Source: Desulfamplus sp. (lineage in GTDB: Bacteria; Desulfobacterota; Desulfobacteria; Desulfobacterales; Desulfobacteraceae). From it: a stretch of DNA of 64,000 bases. The notes beneath the pieces were generated by a model, which searched no databases, was not told the origin of the DNA, and saw only the letters and a program-made list of their open reading frames with translations. The position numbers and the translations under genes were made by a program. The DNA lies in the NCBI GenBank assembly GCA_015232455.1, contig JADFZQ010000012.1, positions 31,223-95,222 of the forward strand, read 5' to 3'. Positions 47,561 through 57,864 of this stretch are shown here, one piece after another (the first letter of the stretch is position 1; each line of letters starts with the position of its first letter).

Positions 47561-50500
47561 ATGATTAATTTTTTTGATAATTTGGTTTGGTTAATAAGGA
47601 TTGCAGTAATTTTATCCACTTTAACTATTATACCATCTTTAGAGGCTTTTGAACCTATTTCAGCTGGGAATGACTATATACTTATCAAAAAAAATGATAG
47701 CACTGTTTGGGGTTTGGGTTGCAATCAGTTTGGAAATTTAGGCAATGGTGTTGTATTACCAGGTGGTAGTAGCAGCACATTAGTGCAAGCTGTAGGCTTA
47801 GGCGGCCTGTCAGGGATAAATATTAGTGCAGTAGAAACGGGATTTAAAAGCTCAATTGCATTAGATGATACAGGACAAGTTTGGACTTGGGGATACAATT
47901 CTTCTAAGCAGCTTGGTGATAATACAACAACTGATAGAAGTACTCCAGTTATTGTGTCTGGATTACCAACTATTTCAGATGTAAGCATGGGTTTAAATTA
48001 TACTGTTGTGCTTAAAAGTGATGGTAGCTTATTATCATGGGGAGACAACACTTCTGGTCAGCTTGGTGATGAAACTAATAATAATAGCGGTATTCCTGTA
48101 TCAGTTAGAGGATTATCAAGCATAATAAGCATCTCTTGCGGTGCTTCTCATACAGCAGCATTAAAAGAAGATGGAACTGTTTGGACTTGGGGAGATAATA
48201 CTTCTGGACAGCTTGGTGATGGAACTATTACAAATAGCAATATCCCTATTCAAGTAACAAATTTGTCAAATATCAAAAAGATTGCTGCTGGTGATGGTTT
48301 CACAATGGCATTGAAAGAAGATGGAACTGTTTGGACTTGGGGAGATAATACTTCTGGACAGCTTGGTGATGGTACAACTTCAGGCAGTAATATACCTATT
48401 CAGGCAATGAATTTATCAAATATTCTTAAAATTGCTGCTGGAGATGCTTTTGCAGCCGCATTGAGAGATAATGGTACAATCTGGACATGGGGAAACAATT
48501 CTTATGGGCAACTTGGAGATAATACAACAATTGATAAGAGTATTCCTTCACCAATAACGGGGATATCAAGTGCTACTTCAATTGCAGCAGGAAATGGTCA
48601 TTTAGTTTTTTTGAAAAATGATAATACCTGCTGGGCTGTTGGAAACAACAATTTTGGACAGTTAGGTGATGGAACTACTACCAATAGTAGCATACCTGTT
48701 CAGGTAGTAGGTTTATCAATATCTTCTCCTCCCACGGTTTTAACAGGCATTACTAACCCATCACCACCAAATTCTACTACATTTAATGGCAGTATTAATC
48801 CAAATGGTTTGGATACAATATATTACTTTGAATATGGAACTACATCTGCTTATGGCTATATAACATCAACTCAAAATACTGGCGTAAGTACATCTTTTAT
48901 TTCAGTTGCTATAAATCATTCAGGTTTAGACCCTAATAAGATATATCACTATAGATTAGTTGCAAATAACAGTGCAGGAAATCAAATAGGAGATGATAAA
49001 AAGTTTATTATCTTTGATTTTTCTAAATTAGATTCATTTGGAAATTTACTTCCCAACAATGCATTGAATTGGACAATGGTTAGAGATAATATCAATGGGA
49101 TTATATGGGAAGTAAAAAATGATCTAGATTATAGTTCGATTTATACGAATCCTCATGACTCAGATAATACATATACTTGGTATGATAGCAACCCGGTTAC
49201 AAATGGCGGGGATCAAGGTGTTTCAGGAACTGAAACAGATACTGAAGATTTTATAACAGCAGTTAATAATGAAAATTATGGTGGTTTTAACAATTGGCGT
49301 ATGCCAACAATAGACGAAATGCGTTTAATTGCTAATGTTTTTATTTATGATCCTGCCGTTTATAATCAATTTTTTCCAAATACTTCATCTGGATATTATT
49401 GGACATCTACAACTTACAGTATTTTTGCAGCTTATAAGGTTAATATTTTGGATGGCTATGATGGAACAAATGGTAAAGGCAATAGCTATCACGCTATTGC
49501 AGTCCGGTCAGGACCAGTTGTATTTACAAATAGTGCAACTGAAGTTACATCAAGCACAGCAACATTAAATGGTTCGGTGAATCCCCATGGTCTTTCAACT
49601 AACTATTATTTTGAATATGGCATAAATGTAAATTATGGAAGTGTGACGCCAACAATATCAGCAGGTTCTAATACGACAAATGAAGTTGTTTCAACAGATT
49701 TAATTTCGCTAATGCCAAATACAATTTATCATTTTAGAGTGGTTGCTATAAACAGTGCGGGTACAACCAATGGTAACGATCAGATATTTACGACAACATC
49801 TACCCCTATCACTCATACAGCAACAACAACATCAGCAAATGGAATAACCTCAAATTCAGCTACATTGAATGGTTCAATAAATCCCAATGGTGATGATACA
49901 AACTGGTATTTTGAGTATGGTTTAAGTATTTCTTATGGTTTTACATCTCCAATACCAAGTCAAAATGCAGGTTCTGGAATAACTTTAATTCCAGTAGCAG
50001 CAAATTTGATTGGTCTGATTCCCAATACCACATATTTTTTTCGATTAGTTGCGACTAACAGCACTGGTAACATCTATGGTGATGATATGACATTTACCAC
50101 TCTTGGTACTACAGGAGATAATGGAGGAATAGTAACGCCACCAGATAATGGAGGAATAGTAACGCCACCAGATAATGGAGGAATAGTAACGCCACCAGAT
50201 AATGGAGGAATAGTAACGCCACCAGATAATGGAGGAATAGTAACGCCACCTATTACTTCACCCGATGATACCAAACCTCCTGTGATAGATGATCCTACAG
50301 ATATAATTGATATTAGTGATGATATTGACAATATTGAAAATGAAGAAGATGTTATTAAAATAACCGACAATATTGGAAATGAAATTGATTTTATTCAAGA
50401 AAATATACCTGACAATTCAACCCCTCCTTCTGACGCATTTGTAGAGGCAATTAACACGACCACTCAAAATATCGGAATTATTCTTGAAGAGTCTATTAAT

Positions 50501-52399
50501 CTTTTTAAGGAAGGAACCATAAGTTTAGAACAGGCCTTAAAGCCATTGGAGCTTCTTGATAGCATAATTGGTATTGGGGCAAATGTAGCAAAATCAGGAG
50601 GGGCTGTAAGTCTTGACAGTGTTGCTGGAAGTATTGGAAAGATTGAAGGAATTATAAATGAAGCTATTTCTCAGAACGCAACATCAGAGCAGATGAACAA
50701 AAGCTCTAACAATATAAATAATATCTTAGGTAATATGCCTGATATTATGACTACTGTTTTAATAACAACTGATGTTATTAAAATTCTTGAACCTATTAAA
50801 GGACTGGTTGCTGCTGGTATAACTTCTGCAGTTGCGGGCAGCAACGATCCTGTAAAAACAGTTGAGAATATAGGAGATATTGTTGTCAAGGGTTTGAGTG
50901 AAGCATCAGATGCTGGAATGATTTTAAATACTGCTAAAATTATCAATAGTGCTGGAGAAATTGTCAACTATGCAGTCAACGTATTAGGAACAGAAACTAC
51001 AAATAATATAGTTATTGGCAATACATTTGAACAACTTCAGATTGAACTAAGTGAAATGATAGATCAGACAGCATCAAATATAAAAGACAAACCCGTATCT
51101 AACTCTTTTGCAGCATCATCAAGCGGAAGTTTTACCACTAACGATTTTAACTATGTTATGGATAAAGTTGCTGCTCTTACAACTTCAATGGTTAAGGCAA
51201 AATCAGTTCTAAATACTACACTGACAGGCTCTATGCAGAATTTAAGCCGTGAGACGCTAAATAACATTTTGCCCTCTTTTATTCCAAAAAATAGATTTGC
51301 ATCGATTACAGAGGAATCAGATATACAGAAACTTTTTACCAATTACCCGCAGTTACTTAATGAGGTAATTAAAATTGCCTCTGTAAATTTGACATCTGGA
51401 ATGCTCATAACAAGAGATGACATTTCAGAGATTATTAAAAATAACACTTCTCTTACCTCAGCAGAGAAGACAAGATTAATAAAAGGGTTACCCGAGCTTC
51501 CAGCGTTTGACCAAGACATTATACAATCAGGTTCTACTGCACTATCCCTTGTTGAGCTTTTAAGTAAAGAGCTTGAAAATCCAAAATATCAACTACCTAA
51601 TACAACTATTGAAGTTATATCTTCAAAAGGTCTGTCTCTTATGGTTATGTTGAAAAATGAAGCAAAAGGGATAGAGATACCACTTTATATTCAAGATGCT
51701 CGTGTAGTATCTTCAATTATTCCATCTGATTTGTATCGTTTGCCAGAAGGACCTTTTATTCTTGTTCGCAATGGAATTGCAGGTATTATCACACCTGCAC
51801 CATTGGATGCTGTAGATACTCTTTTGTCTGCCGATGCTTTGATAAACATTGAGAACTTGTTTGGTTCTGACAAAAAAGAGATTTCAGATTTAAAGATTAA
51901 TAATTCTGGCAATCTTAATATCAAGTTTAAAGATGGCAGCAAGTTTTCAGGCTCTTTTGGATATGGAACATCAAAAAATGGAGAGGGAGATTTTGACGCT
52001 GGCACATCAAGTTTTGAACTGCAAATGACTGATCCTGCAAGCGAAGCATATTCAGTTTTGGTTACATACAGCAATGGCACAACACAGACCCTCTCACCTT
52101 CAATTGCAGCTATTGAGCAGTTGGTAAAAGTGTTAGATACCCTTGCTGCTGGCAGTTATACCCTTGATAAAACAACAGGTATTTTTACTGTCCTAGGTGC
52201 ACGTTTTAAGCCAAGTTATTTAATAGAACCAATTGCGACAAGTGAGCAGACTTGGTTTAAAAACAATAAAGATGACAATGGAATTGCATGGGAAACTAAA
52301 GACTATAATGGTGATGGTGCTGTAGATTTAAAGATGTGGACAGCCGGAATACTTGGAATAGCTGAAGGGAAGCAGATAATTTATACTGTTGTGCAATAA
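47561..52399 (+). CDS. Giant secreted protein: seven RCC1 repeats, Fn3-like domains, DUF1566/Lcl-like domain, DNGGIVTPP linker, shared C-terminal region
   Basis: 1612 aa; seven xLKxDGTVWTWGxNxxGQLGDGTT units; YYFEYGxTxxYG domains; C-terminus paralogous to the preceding CDS. Confidence 0.87.
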   Translation: MINFFDNLVWLIRIAVILSTLTIIPSLEAFEPISAGNDYILIKKNDSTVWGLGCNQFGNLGNGVVLPGGSSSTLVQAVGLGGLSGINISAVETGFKSSIALDDTGQVWTWGYNSSKQLGDNTTTDRSTPVIVSGLPTISDVSMGLNYTVVLKSDGSLLSWGDNTSGQLGDETNNNSGIPVSVRGLSSIISISCGASHTAALKEDGTVWTWGDNTSGQLGDGTITNSNIPIQVTNLSNIKKIAAGDGFTMALKEDGTVWTWGDNTSGQLGDGTTSGSNIPIQAMNLSNILKIAAGDAFAAALRDNGTIWTWGNNSYGQLGDNTTIDKSIPSPITGISSATSIAAGNGHLVFLKNDNTCWAVGNNNFGQLGDGTTTNSSIPVQVVGLSISSPPTVLTGITNPSPPNSTTFNGSINPNGLDTIYYFEYGTTSAYGYITSTQNTGVSTSFISVAINHSGLDPNKIYHYRLVANNSAGNQIGDDKKFIIFDFSKLDSFGNLLPNNALNWTMVRDNINGIIWEVKNDLDYSSIYTNPHDSDNTYTWYDSNPVTNGGDQGVSGTETDTEDFITAVNNENYGGFNNWRMPTIDEMRLIANVFIYDPAVYNQFFPNTSSGYYWTSTTYSIFAAYKVNILDGYDGTNGKGNSYHAIAVRSGPVVFTNSATEVTSSTATLNGSVNPHGLSTNYYFEYGINVNYGSVTPTISAGSNTTNEVVSTDLISLMPNTIYHFRVVAINSAGTTNGNDQIFTTTSTPITHTATTTSANGITSNSATLNGSINPNGDDTNWYFEYGLSISYGFTSPIPSQNAGSGITLIPVAANLIGLIPNTTYFFRLVATNSTGNIYGDDMTFTTLGTTGDNGGIVTPPDNGGIVTPPDNGGIVTPPDNGGIVTPPDNGGIVTPPITSPDDTKPPVIDDPTDIIDISDDIDNIENEEDVIKITDNIGNEIDFIQENIPDNSTPPSDAFVEAINTTTQNIGIILEESINLFKEGTISLEQALKPLELLDSIIGIGANVAKSGGAVSLDSVAGSIGKIEGIINEAISQNATSEQMNKSSNNINNILGNMPDIMTTVLITTDVIKILEPIKGLVAAGITSAVAGSNDPVKTVENIGDIVVKGLSEASDAGMILNTAKIINSAGEIVNYAVNVLGTETTNNIVIGNTFEQLQIELSEMIDQTASNIKDKPVSNSFAASSSGSFTTNDFNYVMDKVAALTTSMVKAKSVLNTTLTGSMQNLSRETLNNILPSFIPKNRFASITEESDIQKLFTNYPQLLNEVIKIASVNLTSGMLITRDDISEIIKNNTSLTSAEKTRLIKGLPELPAFDQDIIQSGSTALSLVELLSKELENPKYQLPNTTIEVISSKGLSLMVMLKNEAKGIEIPLYIQDARVVSSIIPSDLYRLPEGPFILVRNGIAGIITPAPLDAVDTLLSADALINIENLFGSDKKEISDLKINNSGNLNIKFKDGSKFSGSFGYGTSKNGEGDFDAGTSSFELQMTDPASEAYSVLVTYSNGTTQTLSPSIAAIEQLVKVLDTLAAGSYTLDKTTGIFTVLGARFKPSYLIEPIATSEQTWFKNNKDDNGIAWETKDYNGDGAVDLKMWTAGILGIAEGKQIIYTVVQ
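50117..50250 (+). repeat. 27-bp tandem repeat x5 (gataatggaggaatagtaacgccacca)
   Basis: Five near-identical tandem copies encoding DNGGIVTPP. Confidence 0.97.
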
Positions 52400-52443
52400 A
52401 ATGTTAGATGGTTGAGTGGCAAAACAGCTCAACCTGCTTTTGA

Positions 52444-52479
52444 TTTCAAAACCCCGACTCAAGTGGCGGGGTTTTGAAA
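52444..52479. terminator. Bidirectional hairpin terminator
   Basis: Perfect 13-bp stem tttcaaaaccccg / cggggttttgaaa between convergent genes. Confidence 0.75.
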
Positions 52480-52545
52480 ATATTACAACGTCCAAATGTA
52501 CGGAAGAAACCCGAGCTTCACAATCAAAATGATCCTCATATTGTA

Positions 52546-54444
52546 TCAGTTCTTTTTTCCTTCGCTTAGCTTCATCTTCTCAAATCGATTTACTTGTTCT
52601 TGATAATAATCTTTATTATCAGTGGCATTTTTTAGAGCCTCTTTTGCTGCCTCAAGAGCCTCTGCATAAAGCCCATTAAGAAAACATGCTTCTGCATAAG
52701 TATCTAAAATATGGGACGGTATAGCCAAAGGAGATGAGAACTTCTCGGACTCTAATTTTGCGGATTCTAAAGCTCTTGTAGCAAGTTCTAATCCTTTTTG
52801 AGGATTTTTAAATTCAATATTAGGGCAGGTTGTGTAAAGCCACGCAAGATTATTGAGAGCATGGCTGTTATTAGGGGCAATTAATATAACTTTACTGTAA
52901 TAATAGACTGCTTTATTAAATCTCTCTTTACTGTAGTAATAATCTGCTGCTATAAGCATATTATCAATATTTTTAGGTTCACCTTCAACCTGTTCGCTTA
53001 TAATCTTCTCTGCAAGATATTCGTTTATCTTATCTTTTCCTTGCCCAATATTAAAATAATACCCAACTAAGCATATAGAAATCATAACAACAATATAGGT
53101 TTGCATCATCAACCTAACTCTTTTGTGATGTCTCTGAATATATTCTGGATTTAATTCGCACAAATTGAGAAAATCAACCCTCTCTTTTATGCTGTAATGA
53201 TGCCAATTTGGCTTATCCCAAGAGTGGCGATTTATCCCCGCAATCTTGTAAAAAGTTCTTATAAGAGCAGAAGCATCGGGCAGATAACGATAAACGTGAA
53301 TATCTGCTTGACGTTCAAAGTTTCTCATAAAAAATCCAAATATATAACGAAAATAGATCAAAAACATGACAATCATAATAATGCTCAATATAAGCATTAT
53401 GCCAGTATCATGGTTTATACCAACAAATGAGATAGCTTTGATAATTGGCTCAAAGTAGTAGATAAGAAGAATTGGGTCGAATAGTGAATAGATAGATGCA
53501 ATATATCCAGCAAAAAAAAGAAGATAAAAATGGATATGTCTATTTTGGATATGACCAATTTCATGGACAATAACAGCATCTATCTCTTCAGGTAAAAGGC
53601 TCTTTAACATTGCAGGCGTTACAAGAATATATCTAAATCTTCCCCAAAGACCCATAACTCCAGCAGTGATCATTGAGCCGCCAAAAAGCTCCCATTTAAG
53701 AATATCTGCGTATTTAAGTTTTGCCCTTTTACAAAGTTCTTCTATTCTTGTTCTTATAAAACTATCCTCAAGAGATGTGCAGCCCCATATCTTCTGAATT
53801 AAAAGTGGTCCAAAACACGCAACTGCAACCATAAACGCCAGCACGTATAATATTTCACCTTGAGGCGTTGCAAGAAAGCCTTTAGGCTGTTCAAATGGGA
53901 TAAGTTCAATAATATCCGCTGTAAAAGAGAGTATAAACCAAGGTAACAAGGCGGGTAAAGAAAAGGATATATTAGATATAACAAAGCTCTTTTTTGAGAC
54001 ATAACCAGCAAAATATCTCTTTTGAATATTCCACGCAGAGTTCCAGACAATAACGAGATATAACAAAAAAATAGATAATAAAATTATTGCTTCTATGGTG
54101 GGGAATATTTTGAAAAGCCAGATATTATCAAGTAAAAGGTTAAGCCTTAAAAAATATAGATCACAGGCAAATATTAGAAGTGCTAAAATTGAGAGTCTTG
54201 ACAAGCTCTTTTCTAAATGGTGATCTAAATTTGATACATCACCTGAATTAGCAGCATGACGCTCTAACCTCTTGAAGGTAGTATAACAAATTAACCAAAA
54301 GAGAAGAAAAAGAATTGTAGCTATTGATATAGAAAAAGTATTTAAAGCTAAAGAGCTATCAGCAGTATGCTCTGCTGTAATTTGAAATTCGCTTGTAGAA
54401 TATAGGATAAGGGCGACAAGAAGATATATAAAATTAGAAAACAT
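52546..54444 (-). CDS. M48-family membrane metallopeptidase with C-terminal TPR
   Basis: 632 aa; VIVHEIGHIQNRH zinc motif; multiple TMs; TPR motifs near the C-terminus. Confidence 0.92.
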   Translation of the reverse strand: MFSNFIYLLVALILYSTSEFQITAEHTADSSLALNTFSISIATILFLLFWLICYTTFKRLERHAANSGDVSNLDHHLEKSLSRLSILALLIFACDLYFLRLNLLLDNIWLFKIFPTIEAIILLSIFLLYLVIVWNSAWNIQKRYFAGYVSKKSFVISNISFSLPALLPWFILSFTADIIELIPFEQPKGFLATPQGEILYVLAFMVAVACFGPLLIQKIWGCTSLEDSFIRTRIEELCKRAKLKYADILKWELFGGSMITAGVMGLWGRFRYILVTPAMLKSLLPEEIDAVIVHEIGHIQNRHIHFYLLFFAGYIASIYSLFDPILLIYYFEPIIKAISFVGINHDTGIMLILSIIMIVMFLIYFRYIFGFFMRNFERQADIHVYRYLPDASALIRTFYKIAGINRHSWDKPNWHHYSIKERVDFLNLCELNPEYIQRHHKRVRLMMQTYIVVMISICLVGYYFNIGQGKDKINEYLAEKIISEQVEGEPKNIDNMLIAADYYYSKERFNKAVYYYSKVILIAPNNSHALNNLAWLYTTCPNIEFKNPQKGLELATRALESAKLESEKFSSPLAIPSHILDTYAEACFLNGLYAEALEAAKEALKNATDNKDYYQEQVNRFEKMKLSEGKKN

Positions 54445-54481
54445 ATTGAGAATATTTTCACCCGTTAAAATTTCAGATTAC

Positions 54482-55120
54482 TTAAATCTTACCTGTTTGG
54501 GCAAATATTGAAAGAACAATCCAAGACTTGACATCAAACTTTATTGCACGATTTTGAAGAAGAGATTGTGCCTCTTCATGCGATACCATTAAAACTGTAA
54601 TATCTTCAGATTCTTCATTCCATTTAATAGAAGGTTCTCCTTTGCAAGTTGCGTAAACCAACGAGATAGATTCATCTGTCATTCCAGAAGATGAGTATAT
54701 AGTTGGACTTTTTTTTATGATGCTGACAATCTCAAGACCTGTCTCCTCTTTAAGTTCTCTGGCTGCTGTCTCTTCAACCTCTTCTCCTCTATCCATAAGC
54801 CCAGCAGGAAAACCGTATTGATAGTTACCAAGAGGCACGCGGAACTCTTTTATGATTACTAATTTTTGATAATATACATGAAATGGGACAATAATAACCG
54901 CATTAGGTTTGTAAATGCCCGACATATCCGCAGAAACCAGATTATCAGCTATTGGAACGTTTTTTTCTGAAATATTGGTTATTTTTCTCATAACATCAGG
55001 GGAATCTGATCTTGATGCAAATATCCATGACTTTATATTGCCTATTTTATCCTTGTATTTGGTTGAAAATAGATTCAGATGTTTAAAGTCTGTTAATTTA
55101 TTTACTTCAAGAATTTTCAT
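54482..55120 (-). CDS. NUDIX hydrolase (ADP-ribose pyrophosphatase-like)
   Basis: 212 aa; Nudix box GLMDRGEEVEETAARELKEETGLE. Confidence 0.93.
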   Translation of the reverse strand: MKILEVNKLTDFKHLNLFSTKYKDKIGNIKSWIFASRSDSPDVMRKITNISEKNVPIADNLVSADMSGIYKPNAVIIVPFHVYYQKLVIIKEFRVPLGNYQYGFPAGLMDRGEEVEETAARELKEETGLEIVSIIKKSPTIYSSSGMTDESISLVYATCKGEPSIKWNEESEDITVLMVSHEEAQSLLQNRAIKFDVKSWIVLSIFAQTGKI

Positions 55121-55132
55121 ATCAAGATACCT

Positions 55133-56698
55133 TTAAGATGTAACATAATGACAACCAATTGATCTTTTATGTCTCATTGCTGCATTTACTATAATTGAGG
55201 CATTTACAACACCATTTCTGAGTTCGATGATTTGGCGATTTAGTTTGGCTGTTCTATAAAATTGGAAAATTCTGTGTGCGTGATAGTTGAGATCAGCATT
55301 AGCACGCTCTAAACCTTTTAGGTTTCTCACAATTCCAGCATAATTCCACATAGTAAGTTTAATTAGCTTCCAATCTTGATGAAAAAGAAGTGGATCAAAC
55401 TCCTCTGAATAGTTAGGAGACTCCCAATCTGGAATGTTATCAAACCTTTTCTTAGATATTTCACTAAAATTTGAATTTATATGATCTGCTGCCTGTTTTG
55501 CCCACATAAGCCCCTCAAGCAATGAAGTTGAGGCTAAACGATTTGCACCATGAAGACCTGTGCAGCTACTCTCTCCAATTGCATAAAGGTTTGGCAAAGT
55601 AGATTTTCCAAAAAGATCAACTTTTATTCCACCGCAAAAGTAGTGGGCTGCTGGCACAACTGGAATTGGCTCTTTAGTTATATCAATTCCACCTTTAAGG
55701 CATGTGCTGTAAACTTTGGAAAATCTAACTGGAATAGGAGATTCTCCTTTATAATGGGAAGCAAGATTTAATTTCATAAATTCTGTGCCTGTCTTTCCCA
55801 TCTCTTCGTAGATACCGCGTGCTACAACATCACGAGGGGCAAGATCACCAAGCTCTGAATAAGATTCCATAAAATATTCACCTTTATGGTTCATCAATCT
55901 TGCACCTTCGCCTCTTAAAGATTCTGAAATAAGAAATCTTTTAATATCACGATGATAAAGAGATGTAGGATGAAACTGAACAAACTGAGCATTGATAATA
56001 TCTGCACCTGCTCTGTATGCCATACTCATTCCATCACCAGTTGCAGAGGCTGGATTTGTGGTGTGTTGATAAAGCTCTCCAAGTCCGCCAGTTGCCAATA
56101 TCACTCTATTAGCAAAAAATGTTTCTACCCTTTTCTCTTCATTATTGAGAGCATAAAGCCCCATAACTTCGCATGGTTTATAAAGTTCTTGAGTATCTCT
56201 TGATTGATGGTTGTTTGTTATAAGGTCAATTGTGGTAAACCCACTTAAAATCGGAAGATTAATCTTATTTGCATAATCAATTAGAGCCTTTTGTATGGTG
56301 TCACCAGTGTGATCTGAATAGTGGAGAATGCGTCTTCTTGAGTGAGCAGCTTCTTCAGTGTAATCAAGCTCTCCTGCTAATGTTCTTGTAAACTCAATCC
56401 CAATTTTATTGATTAGAAAATCAAAAACCAATTCAGGACCTTTGTTTGCAAGAAGTTTTACAGCTTCAAGATTATTATAACCACAGCCAGCTCTTAAAAT
56501 GTCAGATTCAAGAAGCTCTGGGGTATCTGCCTCTTCCCACGCAATAATACCACCTTGTGCATAGTAAGTTGCTGTTTTATTCGCCGCATCTTCTTTAGTG
56601 ATTGCAACAGTATTAAGCCCATGTTCTTTTAACATAATTGCAGCCGAAAGCCCTGCAATACCTGTTCCAACAACCAAAACATCATAAAAATGTCTCAT
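55133..56698 (-). CDS. nadB: L-aspartate oxidase
   Basis: 521 aa; FAD motif VVGTGIAGLSAAI; HTGDTIQKAL; QFHPTSLYH; GLHGANRLASTSLLEG. Confidence 0.95.
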   Translation of the reverse strand: MRHFYDVLVVGTGIAGLSAAIMLKEHGLNTVAITKEDAANKTATYYAQGGIIAWEEADTPELLESDILRAGCGYNNLEAVKLLANKGPELVFDFLINKIGIEFTRTLAGELDYTEEAAHSRRRILHYSDHTGDTIQKALIDYANKINLPILSGFTTIDLITNNHQSRDTQELYKPCEVMGLYALNNEEKRVETFFANRVILATGGLGELYQHTTNPASATGDGMSMAYRAGADIINAQFVQFHPTSLYHRDIKRFLISESLRGEGARLMNHKGEYFMESYSELGDLAPRDVVARGIYEEMGKTGTEFMKLNLASHYKGESPIPVRFSKVYSTCLKGGIDITKEPIPVVPAAHYFCGGIKVDLFGKSTLPNLYAIGESSCTGLHGANRLASTSLLEGLMWAKQAADHINSNFSEISKKRFDNIPDWESPNYSEEFDPLLFHQDWKLIKLTMWNYAGIVRNLKGLERANADLNYHAHRIFQFYRTAKLNRQIIELRNGVVNASIIVNAAMRHKRSIGCHYVTS

Positions 56699-56727
56699 TT
56701 TTCTGCCTATATTTCCTTTTTTCTTAA

Positions 56728-57834
56728 CTATTTACCTGACTCCACAATTTCAATCATTAGTTTTAGAGCTTTTTTTGCATTTTCTTTATACTCTTCTGCA
56801 ACTGTAATAATATCTGATGGTGATTCTGCTGTTTTGTTGTTAAGGATAACGGTCAGGGTGTTTTTAAGTTTTTCAAGAGTTATTTTACTCATATTATGGC
56901 AAACAGATTTTTTAAGAGGCACAACTGTTTTATCTTTAAACTCATTCGCCATTCTCTCCACAAATCTTAATTCTGTGCCAACTGCCCACACACTTCCAGC
57001 TTTGCCAGCCTTAACAGTTTTCCATATCATAGATGTAGAACCTGAATAATCAGAGGCATTTACAACATCTTCGCTGCACTCAGGGTGAACTATTACATTA
57101 ATATTTTTTTCGCTTATTGCATTTGGATCGTCTTGACTTTGGCTGTAAGTTTGTCTGAATGAATTAATATCGTCTAAAGTAAAGACTTTATGCACATGAC
57201 AAAATCCGTCCCATACAAACATTTTAGCATTTTTGCAATCCGACAAACTAGAAAAACTATCATTATCAAAAGAGAGTTTTTTATCTACTGTAACTATTTC
57301 GTTTTTATTGATATTTAGCTGATTGGCGGTGTTTATTCCTAAATTATAATCAGGGGCAAAAAGTACTGATTTGCCCTGATCTAAGAAATGTTTAACAATT
57401 TTAGCTGCATTAGAACTTGTGCAGACAGTCCCACCTCTTTTTCCACAAAAAGCCTTCATATCAGCATAAGAGTTCATATAAACTATTGGGATTATTTCAC
57501 GGTCGCACAAATTAGATAGCTTTGAATAGATTTTTTCAGCTTGAATAGCATCAATCATCTCAGCCATTGGACAGCCAGCACTTTTGTCTGGAATTAGAAC
57601 TTTTTGATGTGGTTTTGCAAGAAGTGATGCTCCTTCTGCCATGAACATCACTCCGCAAAACACTATATATTCAGCTTCAGTGGCAGCACAATCAACAGCT
57701 AATTTATAAGAATCTCCAAGAAAATCTGCCAATTTGACAATCTCGTCCATTTCATAATGGTGAGCTGGTATTACAACTGATTTGCCAAGCTCTTGCTTTA
57801 TCTCCATTACCTCTTTAAATAATTGGTCTTCCAT
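56728..57834 (-). CDS. nadA: Quinolinate synthase
   Basis: 368 aa; IPAHHYEMDEIVKLADFLGDS; CGVMFMAEGA; VHPECSEDVV; Fe-S cysteines. Confidence 0.95.
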   Translation of the reverse strand: MEDQLFKEVMEIKQELGKSVVIPAHHYEMDEIVKLADFLGDSYKLAVDCAATEAEYIVFCGVMFMAEGASLLAKPHQKVLIPDKSAGCPMAEMIDAIQAEKIYSKLSNLCDREIIPIVYMNSYADMKAFCGKRGGTVCTSSNAAKIVKHFLDQGKSVLFAPDYNLGINTANQLNINKNEIVTVDKKLSFDNDSFSSLSDCKNAKMFVWDGFCHVHKVFTLDDINSFRQTYSQSQDDPNAISEKNINVIVHPECSEDVVNASDYSGSTSMIWKTVKAGKAGSVWAVGTELRFVERMANEFKDKTVVPLKKSVCHNMSKITLEKLKNTLTVILNNKTAESPSDIITVAEEYKENAKKALKLMIEIVESGK

Positions 57835-57864
57835 TTTAATTATTATCCCTAAATTTTTATAACT

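Noticed and set aside
50117-50250. 27-bp repeats as a CRISPR array or iteron origin
   Set aside because: Direct head-to-tail copies with no spacers, inside an open frame encoding DNGGIVTPP.
50074-50370. Minus-strand 98-aa GGVTIPPLS repeat ORF
   Set aside because: Antisense reading of the 27-bp tandem repeat in the giant protein gene.
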